Origin: a virus
IMG/VR virus record: IMGVR_UViG_3300031857_000168
Coordinates: 1 to 62,900 of that record
DNA: 62,900 nt
Strand: one strand, 5' to 3'
Below are positions 1 through 7,100 of the stretch, piece by piece (positions within the stretch are counted from its first letter, which is position 1; each line of letters opens with the position of its first letter). The notes under the pieces were generated by a model. It ran no database searches. It was not told the origin of the DNA and worked only from the letters and a program-made list of their open reading frames with translations. Position numbers and translations under genes: made by a program.

Positions 1-931
1 CAAGGTCGCCGACGAGAACCAATACAACCCGGTCGGGACTTGGATCATGAGTAAACCTTGGGACGGCACGTCAAGGCTGGAGGAGTTCTTCGACACCGTG
101 CAGTCCCCATCCCCACTGAAGAAAAAGCTGATGCGCAAGTGGCTGCTGCAAAGCGTGGCCGCAGCCATGTCGCCGGACGGTATCGCCGGGCAAGGGATTC
201 TGGTGTTCGTCGGACCGCAGAATATCGGCAAGACGACATGGTTTCAAAGACTGGCACCGACGGACCTTGACGTGATCATGACCGGGCACACGCTCGATTT
301 AAAAAGCAAAGACTCGACCTTCATCGCGCTGACCTACTGGATCGTGGAGTTGGGGGAGCTGGACGCGACATTCAAGAAGTCCGAGGTGTCGGCCATGAAG
401 GCGTTCGTCACGCAGCCGGTGGACAAGCTGAGGCGCCCATATGCGGCCGTCGAGTCGTCCTTCGGCCGGCGGACCGTGTTCGGCGGTTCGGTCAATGAGG
501 AACAGTTCCTGAACGACTCGACCGGGAACCGGCGGTACTTCACGATCCCCGTCGTGGGGTTCTCTTTCAATCACGGGATCGACATGCAGCAACTGTGGGC
601 CGAGGCCCTGCACCTGTGGCAAGGCGGGGAGGTGTTCTATCTGAACATGGACGAGGTCGCCGAGCTGAACGCCCATAACGAGTCGTTCTTGACCGTGGAC
701 CCGATCGAGGAGCGGGTGGCGGCAGGTTACGGGTGGGGTGATCACGTCACGATGTGGGACTGGATAACGGCCTCCGAAGCCCTGATTCGGGTGGGCGTGA
801 GAGAACCTACTAAGACGCAAACCATAACGGCGTCGGCGGCCCTGAGACGTTTGAACGGGGGTCAGCGCCGCCGTGCTAACGGTAAGACGCTGTTTGCGGT
901 GCCTTCTGGCACGAATGAGTTCTTGGAATGA
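1..931 (+). CDS. Primase-helicase, C-terminal part (cut by window start)
   Basis: The open frame starts at base 2 with no start codon, so this is the C-terminal ~310 residues of the protein encoded in full at 55824-58148. It includes the P-loop GPQNIGKTT of the VirE-like SF3-type helicase domain (near base 218-244). The two versions differ by only a few residues. An internal ATG at 47 exists, but the match to the full-length copy continues upstream of it, so it should not be used as the start. The product should unwind DNA at the replication fork. Confidence 0.93.
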   Translation, partial: KVADENQYNPVGTWIMSKPWDGTSRLEEFFDTVQSPSPLKKKLMRKWLLQSVAAAMSPDGIAGQGILVFVGPQNIGKTTWFQRLAPTDLDVIMTGHTLDLKSKDSTFIALTYWIVELGELDATFKKSEVSAMKAFVTQPVDKLRRPYAAVESSFGRRTVFGGSVNEEQFLNDSTGNRRYFTIPVVGFSFNHGIDMQQLWAEALHLWQGGEVFYLNMDEVAELNAHNESFLTVDPIEERVAAGYGWGDHVTMWDWITASEALIRVGVREPTKTQTITASAALRRLNGGQRRRANGKTLFAVPSGTNEFLE

Positions 932-945
932 GTGTATTAGCGGGG

Positions 946-1168
946 GTAATGCACTGGGTAATGCACTGGGGTAATGCACTGGTCAAAAGCCGCATGAATA
1001 CTAGCTTTTTCTTACTTACAGTGTATTAGTGTAATACTTACTAATACAACTGTAGTAAAGGTATATAAATAAAAAAAGGGGTTTTACCTAGTAAAGGTAT
1101 AGGAATTCATATGCACTGCACTGCACTAATGCACTGTACTGCCCTAATGCACTGGCCAAATGCACTGG
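946..1168. repeat. Iteron cluster, candidate replication origin
   Basis: ATGCACTG occurs seven times on the plus strand, starting at 949, 961, 974, 1111, 1129, 1147 and 1160. The first three are near-tandem 12-mers GTAATGCACTGG; the second group is spaced 18, 18 and 13 bp. Between the groups lie an inverted repeat TGTATTAG/CTAATACA (1022-1048), a direct repeat TAGTAAAGGTATA (1053, 1089) and an AT-rich stretch. It sits between the primase-helicase and a nuclease/helicase pair. Iterons flanking an AT-rich element next to replication genes are typical of origins; an operator array is the alternative. The right copy keeps the arrangement. Confidence 0.7.
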
Positions 1169-1175
1169 AGCTGGT

Positions 1176-1442
1176 ATGCGGGAGATAAGGGTCGAAGACC
1201 GGCTTAAGCAAAGAACAGAGGCCGCCGGAGGGATGTGTATCAAGCTTGTCATATTGGCTACAGCGGGGCTCCCCGACCGGCTGGTGCTTTTACCGGGAGA
1301 GAAGTTGATGTTTGTAGAAACGAAAGCCCCGAAGAGGGGGCCGACCGCCTTGCAGGAGTACATGCATCGCAAAATTAGGGCGTTGGGCTTTAAGGTCCAC
1401 GTCATCAATACCTTGGAGGGTGTCGATGCACTTTTCACCTGA
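1176..1442 (+). CDS. VRR-NUC family nuclease
   Basis: This 88-residue protein is a minimal virus-type VRR-NUC domain of the PD-(D/E)XK nuclease superfamily. The signature runs GLPDRLVL, then FVETKAPKRGPTALQ, giving the catalytic D-(E)xK pattern. Stand-alone phage VRR-NUC proteins are known to cut branched or flap DNA and usually sit beside an SNF2-type helicase, as here. It follows the iteron cluster, and its end overlaps the helicase start by 17 bp. The right-end allele (58393) differs by one K/R change. Confidence in the family is high; the substrate is inferred. Confidence 0.9.
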   Translation: MREIRVEDRLKQRTEAAGGMCIKLVILATAGLPDRLVLLPGEKLMFVETKAPKRGPTALQEYMHRKIRALGFKVHVINTLEGVDALFT

Positions 1443-2757
1443 ACCTTTTCAGCAGGCGGCGATCGACCGCATGTTGGGTATGGACTACCAGTTGCTGGCC
1501 CTGCGTATGGGTGGCGGCAAGACCGCGATCACCCTGACCGTGATTAATGAGTTGATGTTCAACCGGTTTGAGATCAGCAAGGTCTTAGTGGTCTGCCCGA
1601 AACGGGTGGCGGAGTTGGTCTGGCACACCGAGGCGGCGAAGTGGGACCACACGAAGCACCTGCGGGTGATCCGGGTTTTGGGTAGCCAGTATGAACGGAT
1701 CAAAGCCCTTGCATTGGCTGGCGAGGTTTACGTGATCAACCGGGAGAACTTTGTCTGGCTGGTCAATCTGTACAGGAACTCGAAAGCCCCTTGGCCATTT
1801 GATTGTGTGGTGATTGACGAGAACAGAGGTTTCAAGGACAGGACCAGCGAGAGCTGGAAGCATGTCAACAAGATCAGGTCGATGGTCAGCCGCATGTATC
1901 TACTGACCGGCACCCCGGCACCGAACACGTTGCTTGAGTTGTGGCCGCAGATCAGCATGCTGGACCGAGGGCAGAGGTTGGGCAAGACACTGGGCGGGTA
2001 TCGAGAGAAGTATTTTTTACCGGACAAACGAAACGGGAATGTGATTTACACGTGGCGCTTGCGGCAGGGTGCGGACAAGTTGATTTACAAACGGGTTGCT
2101 GACGTGATGTTCCACGTCGAGAGCGAGCATGAATTGCCGGAGCGGACTGACAACGTGATCAAAGTCAGTTTCGATATGAAGCGTTACAACGAGATCGAGG
2201 CGACGTACATCACAGGTTCCGTGGTTGCGGTGAACGCGGCCGTGCTGGCCGGCAAGCTGGCGCAGATGGCCAACGGCGCTGTGTACGATGATCAGGAAAA
2301 TGTTGTCTCGATACATGAAGCAAAGCTTGATGCATTGGGCGAGGTGTTGGACCAAGGTGAGCCGGTGCTTTGCTTTACGACGTACGTGCATGACCAGCAG
2401 AGGATCATGAAGCGTTTCCCCGAAGCGGTGAAGTTCGACGGCGAGAGAAGCATGAAGCTTTGGGCGCAGGGAAAGATCAAGCTTTTGTTGATGCACCCTG
2501 ATTCAGGTGGACATGGTGTGGATGGTTTGCAGGAGCACGGTAACGTGATCGTGTGGTTTGGTTTGCCATTCAGTCTGGACAAGTATGAGCAGGCCAGTGC
2601 AAGATTGCATCGCAAGGGACAAAAGAAGCCTGTCACAGTGCATCACATAGTGGCCGTCAATACAATCGACGAGCGGATTATGCAAGTGCTTGCGACCAAA
2701 GGCGACATGCAACAAGCACTGCTTGATGCAGTAAAACATTTACGGGAGAAGGCATGA
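1426..2757 (+). CDS. SNF2-type DEAD-box helicase/translocase
   Basis: This 443-residue SF2 ATPase has Walker A LRMGGGKTAITL near residues 26-37, a Walker B variant VVIDENRGFKD, motif III LLTGTPAPN and motif VI QASARLHRKGQ. It probably moves along DNA in replication or repair with the neighbouring nuclease. ATG 1426 is chosen because GGAGG at 1415-1419 lies six bases upstream; a GTG at 1420 has no room for an SD. The gene overlaps the VRR-NUC gene, and its stop overlaps the next start as ATGA. Family assignment is firm; the exact role is inferred from family and context. Confidence 0.93.
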   Translation: MHFSPEPFQQAAIDRMLGMDYQLLALRMGGGKTAITLTVINELMFNRFEISKVLVVCPKRVAELVWHTEAAKWDHTKHLRVIRVLGSQYERIKALALAGEVYVINRENFVWLVNLYRNSKAPWPFDCVVIDENRGFKDRTSESWKHVNKIRSMVSRMYLLTGTPAPNTLLELWPQISMLDRGQRLGKTLGGYREKYFLPDKRNGNVIYTWRLRQGADKLIYKRVADVMFHVESEHELPERTDNVIKVSFDMKRYNEIEATYITGSVVAVNAAVLAGKLAQMANGAVYDDQENVVSIHEAKLDALGEVLDQGEPVLCFTTYVHDQQRIMKRFPEAVKFDGERSMKLWAQGKIKLLLMHPDSGGHGVDGLQEHGNVIVWFGLPFSLDKYEQASARLHRKGQKKPVTVHHIVAVNTIDERIMQVLATKGDMQQALLDAVKHLREKA

Positions 2758-3242
2758 GTTTGAATGAAAAGATATCGTCGGCACAGGCGTCAGACAATCT
2801 CAGGGAAGTGCCTGCAGAAGACATCGGGGACGTTGACATCATAAGGGCCTGCGGAATGGTAGGCGTGCAGATGCCGCTGGGGCTGGCGCTTTGGCGTTTG
2901 AAGTACAGCGCAGCGCACAGGGAGTTTCCTACCGTCGTTGATGGTTTGCTGACGATGGTGCTGTCAAGGTTTCATAACACGGACGGATTAAAGACCACAC
3001 ATAAGGTGATCAGGCATTGGTTAGATGATCTGTGCAAACATTGTAATGGGAGGGGTTACGAAGTGATACCCGGCACGCCCGTACTGGATCAAAAACATTG
3101 CGAGCCGTGTAGTGGACAGGGACGCGTCAAACTGCCGGAGCCGGATGCCGCGTCCCTTTGGTTGATGGAAGAGATTGCAAGGATGGAGCGAGAGGTTGCC
3201 GCCGCGATATCACGAAAGCTTAATTCTCGACTTGATCTTTGA
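2754..3242 (+). CDS. Zinc-ribbon protein, possible antiterminator
   Basis: This 162-residue protein carries two knuckles, CKHCNGRGYE and CEPCSGQGR, about 20 residues apart. The CxxCxGxG pattern is that of a DnaJ-type zinc ribbon, followed by a charged C-terminal helix. The pattern also occurs in lambdoid Q-type late antiterminators (Antiterm family), which would suit the terminator-equipped late promoters of this phage, but no homology search supports it yet. It is last in the rightward early operon, and its 3' end overlaps the convergent HTH gene by 23 bp. The right-end copy is nearly identical. Confidence 0.8.
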   Translation: MSLNEKISSAQASDNLREVPAEDIGDVDIIRACGMVGVQMPLGLALWRLKYSAAHREFPTVVDGLLTMVLSRFHNTDGLKTTHKVIRHWLDDLCKHCNGRGYEVIPGTPVLDQKHCEPCSGQGRVKLPEPDAASLWLMEEIARMEREVAAAISRKLNSRLDL

Positions 3243-3654
3243 GTACTTCCCGGTTGATGTAAAAGCCTTCCTGAACGACTTGATTGCAGCATGGACAGAT
3301 CAATCGTTCTTCACGTCTTTTCAGCGCACGGTGCACCGCTGACGCGTTGATACCAACTTCCTTTGCAGCAGCATAGGCGGTATACCCGTCTTTCAAAACG
3401 AGGTCTACCGCTTGCATGGTTTTGGACTTTGTCTCTGCGAACGGGTCGTCGCCGTCTTTCGCCCACACAGCAATAATATCGTCCGGCCAATCAAGCGGCC
3501 GCCCGGTGTAGGCGGCGGCTGATAGCTTGCCGGCGTTATTCCATGCCACCAAATATTTTAAGTCTTCACGCATGACCATCGTCTGCAGTTTGTAACGAAC
3601 AGCTTCTGACCATGCATAGTCTTCGGTGAACGCTCTGAAGTTGACGAGTTTCAT
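3220..3654 (-). CDS. HTH plus CxxC zinc-knuckle regulator
   Basis: This 144-residue protein has a central helix-turn-helix-like segment (YAAAKEVGINASAVHRALKR) followed by ICPCCNQVV, a short zinc knuckle. It is probably a DNA-binding regulator. ATG 3654 is supported by the matching right-end copy (60437-60871), which has the same length. Reading further upstream would run through the neighbouring gene in another frame. The first ~32 residues differ strongly between the two copies, whereas the HTH half is nearly identical. It is the last gene of the leftward early operon. Confidence 0.85.
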   Translation of the reverse strand: MKLVNFRAFTEDYAWSEAVRYKLQTMVMREDLKYLVAWNNAGKLSAAAYTGRPLDWPDDIIAVWAKDGDDPFAETKSKTMQAVDLVLKDGYTAYAAAKEVGINASAVHRALKRREERLICPCCNQVVQEGFYINREVLKDQVEN

Positions 3655-3887
3655 AGCGGCCCTTCTTCCAAAGGTATCGGCCGCAAGCTCACAGCGTTTT
3701 GAATTACAAACGCAAGTTGCGAGAGTTCTTGACGGGTCAACGTCAAGTCGAGCTTTCGCTGCAACCCGTTGCGGTCTTTCGCACCCCACCACTGGGATTC
3801 GATTAGCAGGTTGTAGTGCCCGCCGGGTATCGGCTTGGCGGTGAAATGCAGCAAGTAGTCTTCTGCAGGTTGAACAGTGATTGTCAT
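3651..3887 (-). CDS. Unknown 78-residue early protein
   Basis: The frame starts MTITVQPAEDYLLHF. The start is fixed by a TAATG overlap with the upstream microprotein and a GGAGG four bases before it. It has a mixed alpha/beta composition with no recognised domain. Its last residues vary between the two window copies, in the same variable patch that covers the start of the next gene. The right-end homologue is 60868-61104. Function unknown. Confidence 0.8.
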   Translation of the reverse strand: MTITVQPAEDYLLHFTAKPIPGGHYNLLIESQWWGAKDRNGLQRKLDLTLTRQELSQLAFVIQNAVSLRPIPLEEGPL

Positions 3888-3973
3888 TACGGCCTCCATA
3901 GGAACAAATCAAGGGCGCCCACAATCAGGGCGGCTATGTATACAACGGTGAATACAAAAGTTTCTAGTTTCAT
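3887..3973 (-). CDS. 28-residue single-pass membrane microprotein
   Basis: The frame reads MKLETFVFTVVYIAALIVGA then LDLFLWRP. It is one hydrophobic helix with a charged N-terminus and a basic end. The stop is coupled to the next start as TAATG, and its start overlaps the end of the upstream gene. The homologous copy at 61424-61510 keeps the frame and length; most base changes are silent and the rest conservative (F to L), which supports real coding. It may be an inner-membrane effector of host takeover, but the function is unknown. Confidence 0.75.
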   Translation of the reverse strand: MKLETFVFTVVYIAALIVGALDLFLWRP

Positions 3974-4251
3974 GTGATGTCTTCCAATGCGATTGTGGGG
4001 AACACCAAATCCAATACGACGTCTGGGTCGTAGTAGCTCCACAGGTTTTTATCCGAGGACCCTTTCCAATCCCATATAGCGCACTTGTGGCCGTTGATTT
4101 TGAAAGCCCAGCTGTGCGTCACTTTGTCTGGATCGTCTTTGACATTCGGTTCAAAGCCTAGTCTTTCCACTATGTCTTTGTAGCTTGCCTTCAACACGCC
4201 TTGCTTGTATGAAGGTACGTAATCAATGCGTTCAATTTTTACGGCTACCAT
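3970..4251 (-). CDS. Unknown 93-residue early protein
   Basis: The protein starts MVAVKIERIDYVPSYKQG. The start is supported by GGGAGG six bases upstream. It is soluble and charged, with an aromatic-rich middle (WAFKINGHKCAIWDWKGSS) and no recognised fold. The right-end copy at 61507-61788 is almost identical. It lies in a chain of overlapping genes, its start overlapping the preceding 52-residue gene by seven bases. Confidence 0.82.
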   Translation of the reverse strand: MVAVKIERIDYVPSYKQGVLKASYKDIVERLGFEPNVKDDPDKVTHSWAFKINGHKCAIWDWKGSSDKNLWSYYDPDVVLDLVFPTIALEDIT

Positions 4252-4403
4252 AAAGCCTCCCCATGAGTTTCAGTTGTTGGCGCCTGTTTACGTTTTACAG
4301 GCACAAGTCTTGTGACAAACGGCCTGCCTGCCGCCGGCGGGTAGTCCCGCCAACAACAGACAAGGCCGTCGTCGTCTAACCAACCGTATTGCAGGCGGGT
4401 CAT
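4245..4403 (-). CDS. 52-residue overlapping early protein
   Basis: The frame begins MTRLQYGWLDDDGLVCCWRD and ends GEALW. Its ATG overlaps the stop of the 101-residue gene as ATGA, and its stop overlaps the next start. Comparison with 61782-61940 shows that differences such as CCG/CCT and GCG/GCT are silent in this frame, which supports it over the longer overlapping frame at 4288-4527. No known domain. Confidence 0.75.
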   Translation of the reverse strand: MTRLQYGWLDDDGLVCCWRDYPPAAGRPFVTRLVPVKRKQAPTTETHGEALW

Positions 4404-4705
4404 GTTGCGGCCATGTCATTGGCCCATTCAATACCGTTGCGTTCAGCAACGTAATCAAGACTGCCTGCAGCACCGGGCCGCACGTCGTCCCGGCTTGGTA
4501 TCGTGGTGCCCCAATAATCGACAGCACGTTCTTTACCGAGCAGGCAGTAGCCGTTCTTTATGGCGGCCATCATTTCGCGGCCATAACTGCCCTGCAGTTT
4601 CCACGCAACGCCGCTGTTGATGGCGGCCTGCACTACGTTGTAGTAGCTGAACTTGTCCAGTTCTACGTCGCCTTCCAAGGCGTCAATCAAGTCAAGGTCA
4701 ATCAT
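4400..4705 (-). CDS. Unknown 101-residue early protein
   Basis: The protein starts MIDLDLIDALEGDVELDK, with AGGAG seven bases before the start. It is acidic with mixed secondary structure and no recognised domain. The right-end copy (61937-62242) differs by only a few residues. In the right copy an extra gene is inserted immediately upstream, so this start is preceded by a different neighbour in each allele. Confidence 0.82.
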   Translation of the reverse strand: MIDLDLIDALEGDVELDKFSYYNVVQAAINSGVAWKLQGSYGREMMAAIKNGYCLLGKERAVDYWGTTIPSRDDVRPGAAGSLDYVAERNGIEWANDMAAT

Positions 4706-4714
4706 GGTGTTCTC

Positions 4715-4930
4715 CTAGTAAACAAGTGGCTGGCCGGTGTCTTCGATGTACTGCAGCCAACGAAACACGTCAGCTACAGCAATCCAATCACCGCGAGACC
4801 CGTCCGACTGAACGGGCGCAAACTTAGGTGAGAGCAGATGTTCGCGGAACTCTTGGATGCGTTCGGCGCGAGTGATGATCGCGTCCGTTAGTTCCGCCTT
4901 ATCGACTTCAAGCTGTTTGATGTAGTTCAT
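4715..4930 (-). CDS. Unknown 71-residue helical early protein
   Basis: ATG 4930 (MNYIKQLEVDKAELTDAI) is chosen because it overlaps the upstream stop as ATGA and has an upstream GGAAGA. The first half is a likely coiled coil; the second half contains RGDWIAVADVFRWLQYIED. The right-end copy is 62458-62673. Function unknown. Confidence 0.8.
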   Translation of the reverse strand: MNYIKQLEVDKAELTDAIITRAERIQEFREHLLSPKFAPVQSDGSRGDWIAVADVFRWLQYIEDTGQPLVY

Positions 4931-5226
4931 GACGTCTTCCTTGAAGTCACGCGAACGGTGTAGTAAGGATCGCCGACCGAGGTGTTGGCCGTGATCAGTT
5001 GACGTGATGGACTGAACTTCATCGCGATCGTTTTCCAGTCGATGAAAGTCTTGCCGCTGCATTCGCTGACGCTGGCTCTGTGCAACAGGCCATCAACCGA
5101 AGCCAGACCGCTGTCGATCAGCAGGCCCTTGAGTTCAGTTTCTTCTTTTTGCAAGTCAGCGATTTGCTGCTTGACGATTGCCAGACGGTCTACGATGCCG
5201 CCGAGGGTTTTGTCGTTTGCTTTCAT
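4927..5226 (-). CDS. Unknown 99-residue coiled-coil early protein
   Basis: MKANDKTLGGIVDRLAIVKQ starts a heptad-like N-terminal half, followed by a beta-rich C-terminal half (SPSRQLITANTSVGDPYYTV). It is the first gene downstream of the leftward promoter at 5282-5311. Its leader carries a hairpin (CCGCC/GGCGG, ~5250-5265) that resembles the one upstream of the DUF932 gene. Function unknown. Confidence 0.82.
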   Translation of the reverse strand: MKANDKTLGGIVDRLAIVKQQIADLQKEETELKGLLIDSGLASVDGLLHRASVSECSGKTFIDWKTIAMKFSPSRQLITANTSVGDPYYTVRVTSRKTS

Positions 5227-5281
5227 GTTGAACCCCTACTAAGTGGATACCGCCGGCCGGGCGGTGCGGTGCTACAAACGC

Positions 5282-5311
5282 ATTATATGTGACAGTGACT
5301 ATCATTGTCAC
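5282..5311 (-). promoter_or_regulatory. Leftward early promoter with operator
   Basis: On the minus strand, GTGACA (5306-5311), an 18-bp spacer and a perfect TATAAT (5282-5287) form a sigma70-like promoter for the 5226-3220 operon. An inverted repeat AGTGAC-N7-GTCACT (5294-5312) spans the spacer and -35 region. The motif GTGACAGTGAC (5289-5299) also occurs in the second leftward promoter at 7277-7305. A repressor binding here would block both. Confidence 0.75.
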
Positions 5312-5331
5312 TATCTAACTGCACTGCAGAA

Positions 5332-5347
5332 GGCACCCGAGGGTGCC
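5332..5347 (-). terminator. Hairpin terminator after DUF932 gene
   Basis: GGCACCC and GGGTGCC form a tight stem followed on the minus strand by TTCT. It lies 14 bases after the DUF932 stop and upstream of the next promoter, so it probably separates the two transcription units. The U-tract is weak. Confidence 0.5.
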
Positions 5348-5360
5348 CTCCACGCTACAG

Positions 5361-6329
5361 TCAGGCAGCCAGCAAGAGGCTTGCGGCTTTCTGCTTCAGA
5401 TCAGCACCAGCGCCCCACTGTGAGGACACGAAGCGGTTCTGATCGCTACGGGCACGGACGTGGTGATCAGCGTACTCAGTGACTGCATTGAGCAGGCCCC
5501 AAGCTGTACCGAACACGCCGTCGTTCGTGGCACCCATGCCGGAGCCGTTGAACAGGTCCAGAATTTTCGTGAACCCGGCAGACTCGCGAACCTTCTCGCC
5601 GCCACCCAGAAGCTTGGCAACGAAGTCGCCGGCCTCTTCTTCGTGAACCGCGACGTTTGCAAGACGCGTCACGTTGTGGCGGAAGGCTTCCCATGCCGCT
5701 TCGTTCAGGCCCATGAACTCCTTGACCTGATCAGGGCTGAACACCGAACGGTGAGAGACCTTGACCGAAGCCTTGGCATCAGCGAACGCCATGGCCAGCG
5801 TGTTCTTGCAGACTGTACGTACCGTGGTGCGGCGCACCTCAGTAGCCAAGCTGCCGTCGGCACTGGTCGAGATCAGCAGGTAGCCGCCGATCGTGTCGGT
5901 GATCGACGTGGGTGACGCTTCGCCGATCTTCGCTGTTGCCCAGAAACGCTTGCCGCCGTAGATCGTGCCGGCTGCAGACAGTTCCAAGCCACCGGCCTTG
6001 GCGATGTCGCGGAAGAACTCCAAGACTTCACCGGGCTGGACCACCTGATAACGCTTGGACACAACACCGAGCGCGTCGTTGTTGTCGCTGCGGAACAGGA
6101 CGTGCTGGTCAGGCAGCTTGATCAAGCTGTCGGTCGATGCGTCGCGTGAGACTGCGTAGCGAATCTCGCTGCGGCGAATTCTCCAGTCCATCCCTGCGGC
6201 AACGCGCCATGTATCGAGGTCGGTACCGTCAGCCAGTGCTTGGCCAAGACCGTGCCACGGTGTGCCGTCCGAAGCCAGATAAGCAAATTCGACGCGGCCA
6301 TCAGCGTGGGTAGTGAGTTCGTGTGACAT
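5361..6329 (-). CDS. DUF932 phage/plasmid protein
   Basis: This 322-residue protein has the DUF932 (phage/plasmid-like TIGR03299) signature: FAYLASDGTPWHGLGQAL near the start, DWRIRRSEIRY, and a conserved GGYLLISTSADGSLATEVRRTTVRTVCxNT core. The family is widespread in phages and plasmids, and its function is unresolved. The start ATG has GGAGA at the normal distance. It is the largest early leftward gene and lies between a hairpin leader and a downstream terminator. Confidence 0.9.
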   Translation of the reverse strand: MSHELTTHADGRVEFAYLASDGTPWHGLGQALADGTDLDTWRVAAGMDWRIRRSEIRYAVSRDASTDSLIKLPDQHVLFRSDNNDALGVVSKRYQVVQPGEVLEFFRDIAKAGGLELSAAGTIYGGKRFWATAKIGEASPTSITDTIGGYLLISTSADGSLATEVRRTTVRTVCKNTLAMAFADAKASVKVSHRSVFSPDQVKEFMGLNEAAWEAFRHNVTRLANVAVHEEEAGDFVAKLLGGGEKVRESAGFTKILDLFNGSGMGATNDGVFGTAWGLLNAVTEYADHHVRARSDQNRFVSSQWGAGADLKQKAASLLLAA

Positions 6330-6378
6330 GTGTATCTCCTAAGTGATTACTGCCATCCGGGCAGCACGGGTTTCCTAG

Positions 6379-6395
6379 ACCGTCCGGGGGACGGT
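6379..6395. other. Leader hairpin upstream of DUF932 gene
   Basis: ACCGTCC-GGG-GGACGGT is a perfect stem-loop in the 5' region of the DUF932 message. A second small hairpin (CTGCC/GGCAG, 6350-6363) lies next to the SD. No U-tract follows, so a regulatory or processing role is more likely than termination. Confidence 0.45.
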
Positions 6396-6419
6396 TTCGA
6401 CCGGTACCACCCGGTCTCA

Positions 6420-6614
6420 TCAGTAGGGGTCGCAAAACGAACAACCAACCTCACCGCATTTCCGTTCAATCGCGGTGTAAGCCCGAGCAAACGACTCGGC
6501 CTCGGCCTCGGTGGTGCAGCGTTCGAGCGTAGTGCCTCTGCCGCCCCGCCACTCGACCACGGCCCAAAAGGGCCGGCAGTCTTCGTCGTCGTAGTATTCG
6601 ACGGTGTATCTCAT
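6420..6614 (-). CDS. Unknown 64-residue early protein
   Basis: MRYTVEYYDDEDCRPFWAVV starts a beta-rich protein with a C-terminal CGEVGCSFC cysteine cluster that could bind metal. The start overlaps the upstream stop (ATGA). Function unknown. Confidence 0.75.
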   Translation of the reverse strand: MRYTVEYYDDEDCRPFWAVVEWRGGRGTTLERCTTEAEAESFARAYTAIERKCGEVGCSFCDPY

Positions 6615-6871
6615 ACGACCTCCGCAACAGGGTAAAGGTTTGAGCTTGTGCCGATCAGTTCGCCTTCCATCACTTTGAACAACAGATACTTGGCACGGTT
6701 GAGCGTTTTCCGAGCGCCTTCGACATCGTCGAACGCCATCTGTTCTTGGGCGTCTGACATCAGGCCGGCGATGATCATGTTTGCGCCAGACAGTTTGTAA
6801 CTGACGCAGCTAGTCACTGAATCAACGAACTTGGCCATGTCGCAGCCATACACTTGCATGTCCCTATTCAT
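6611..6871 (-). CDS. Unknown 86-residue early protein
   Basis: MNRDMQVYGCDMAKFVDSVT leads into a helical, TPR-like segment (DAQEQMAFDDVEGARKTLNR). It overlaps both neighbours by four bases, so translation is probably coupled. No recognised family. Confidence 0.75.
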   Translation of the reverse strand: MNRDMQVYGCDMAKFVDSVTSCVSYKLSGANMIIAGLMSDAQEQMAFDDVEGARKTLNRAKYLLFKVMEGELIGTSSNLYPVAEVV

Positions 6872-7047
6872 ATAACCTCCTCAATAGGTGCGAAAGCCAC
6901 GGTGTAGCCAAGGTCCTTGATCTTGTTAAGAACAGGCCGGGTCAGTGTCTTGGTGTTAGCGATGGCGGCGAACAGCTTTGCTTTCTCACAGACCGGGTAA
7001 TACTTGGTCTCGCCGTACACATCTTTGCGGCTGATGATGATTTCCAT
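6868..7047 (-). CDS. Unknown 59-residue early protein
   Basis: MEIIISRKDVYGETKYYPVC is chosen as the start because GAGGGGG precedes it at the right distance; upstream in-frame starts lie in the leader. It is first in the leftward operon from the 7277-7305 promoter, behind a 220-base leader with an attenuator-like hairpin. Function unknown. Confidence 0.75.
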   Translation of the reverse strand: MEIIISRKDVYGETKYYPVCEKAKLFAAIANTKTLTRPVLNKIKDLGYTVAFAPIEEVI

Positions 7048-7100
7048 AATGAACCCCCTCGTTTGGTCAGGCACTTGTCGGCAGCCTGTTACGCCGCGAA

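Larger units (their letters stand above)
1..5157. repeat. Left copy of diverged terminal duplication
   Basis: This segment aligns collinearly with 57218-62900. Both begin inside the primase-helicase gene and end inside the same minus-strand coiled-coil gene. Differences are scattered, mostly at third codon positions. Two larger gaps are genes present only in the right copy (61101-61424 and 62239-62448). Because the copies are not identical, this is not an ordinary replicated terminal repeat. An assembly that ran round a circular genome into a second strain variant is the simplest reading. Confidence 0.93.

Noticed and set aside
946-1168. Repeated ATGCACTG units as a CRISPR array
   Set aside because: Units are 8-12 bp, spacers are irregular and not unique, and no cas genes are nearby; iterons or operators fit better.
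3655-3924. Upstream extension of the HTH gene to a 234-codon frame
   Set aside because: The right-end homologue has no such extension, and the region is already coding in another frame.
4288-4527. 79-codon minus frame overlapping 4245-4403
   Set aside because: Differences between the two alleles change residues in this frame but are silent in the 52-codon frame, which also has the better start and stop overlaps.
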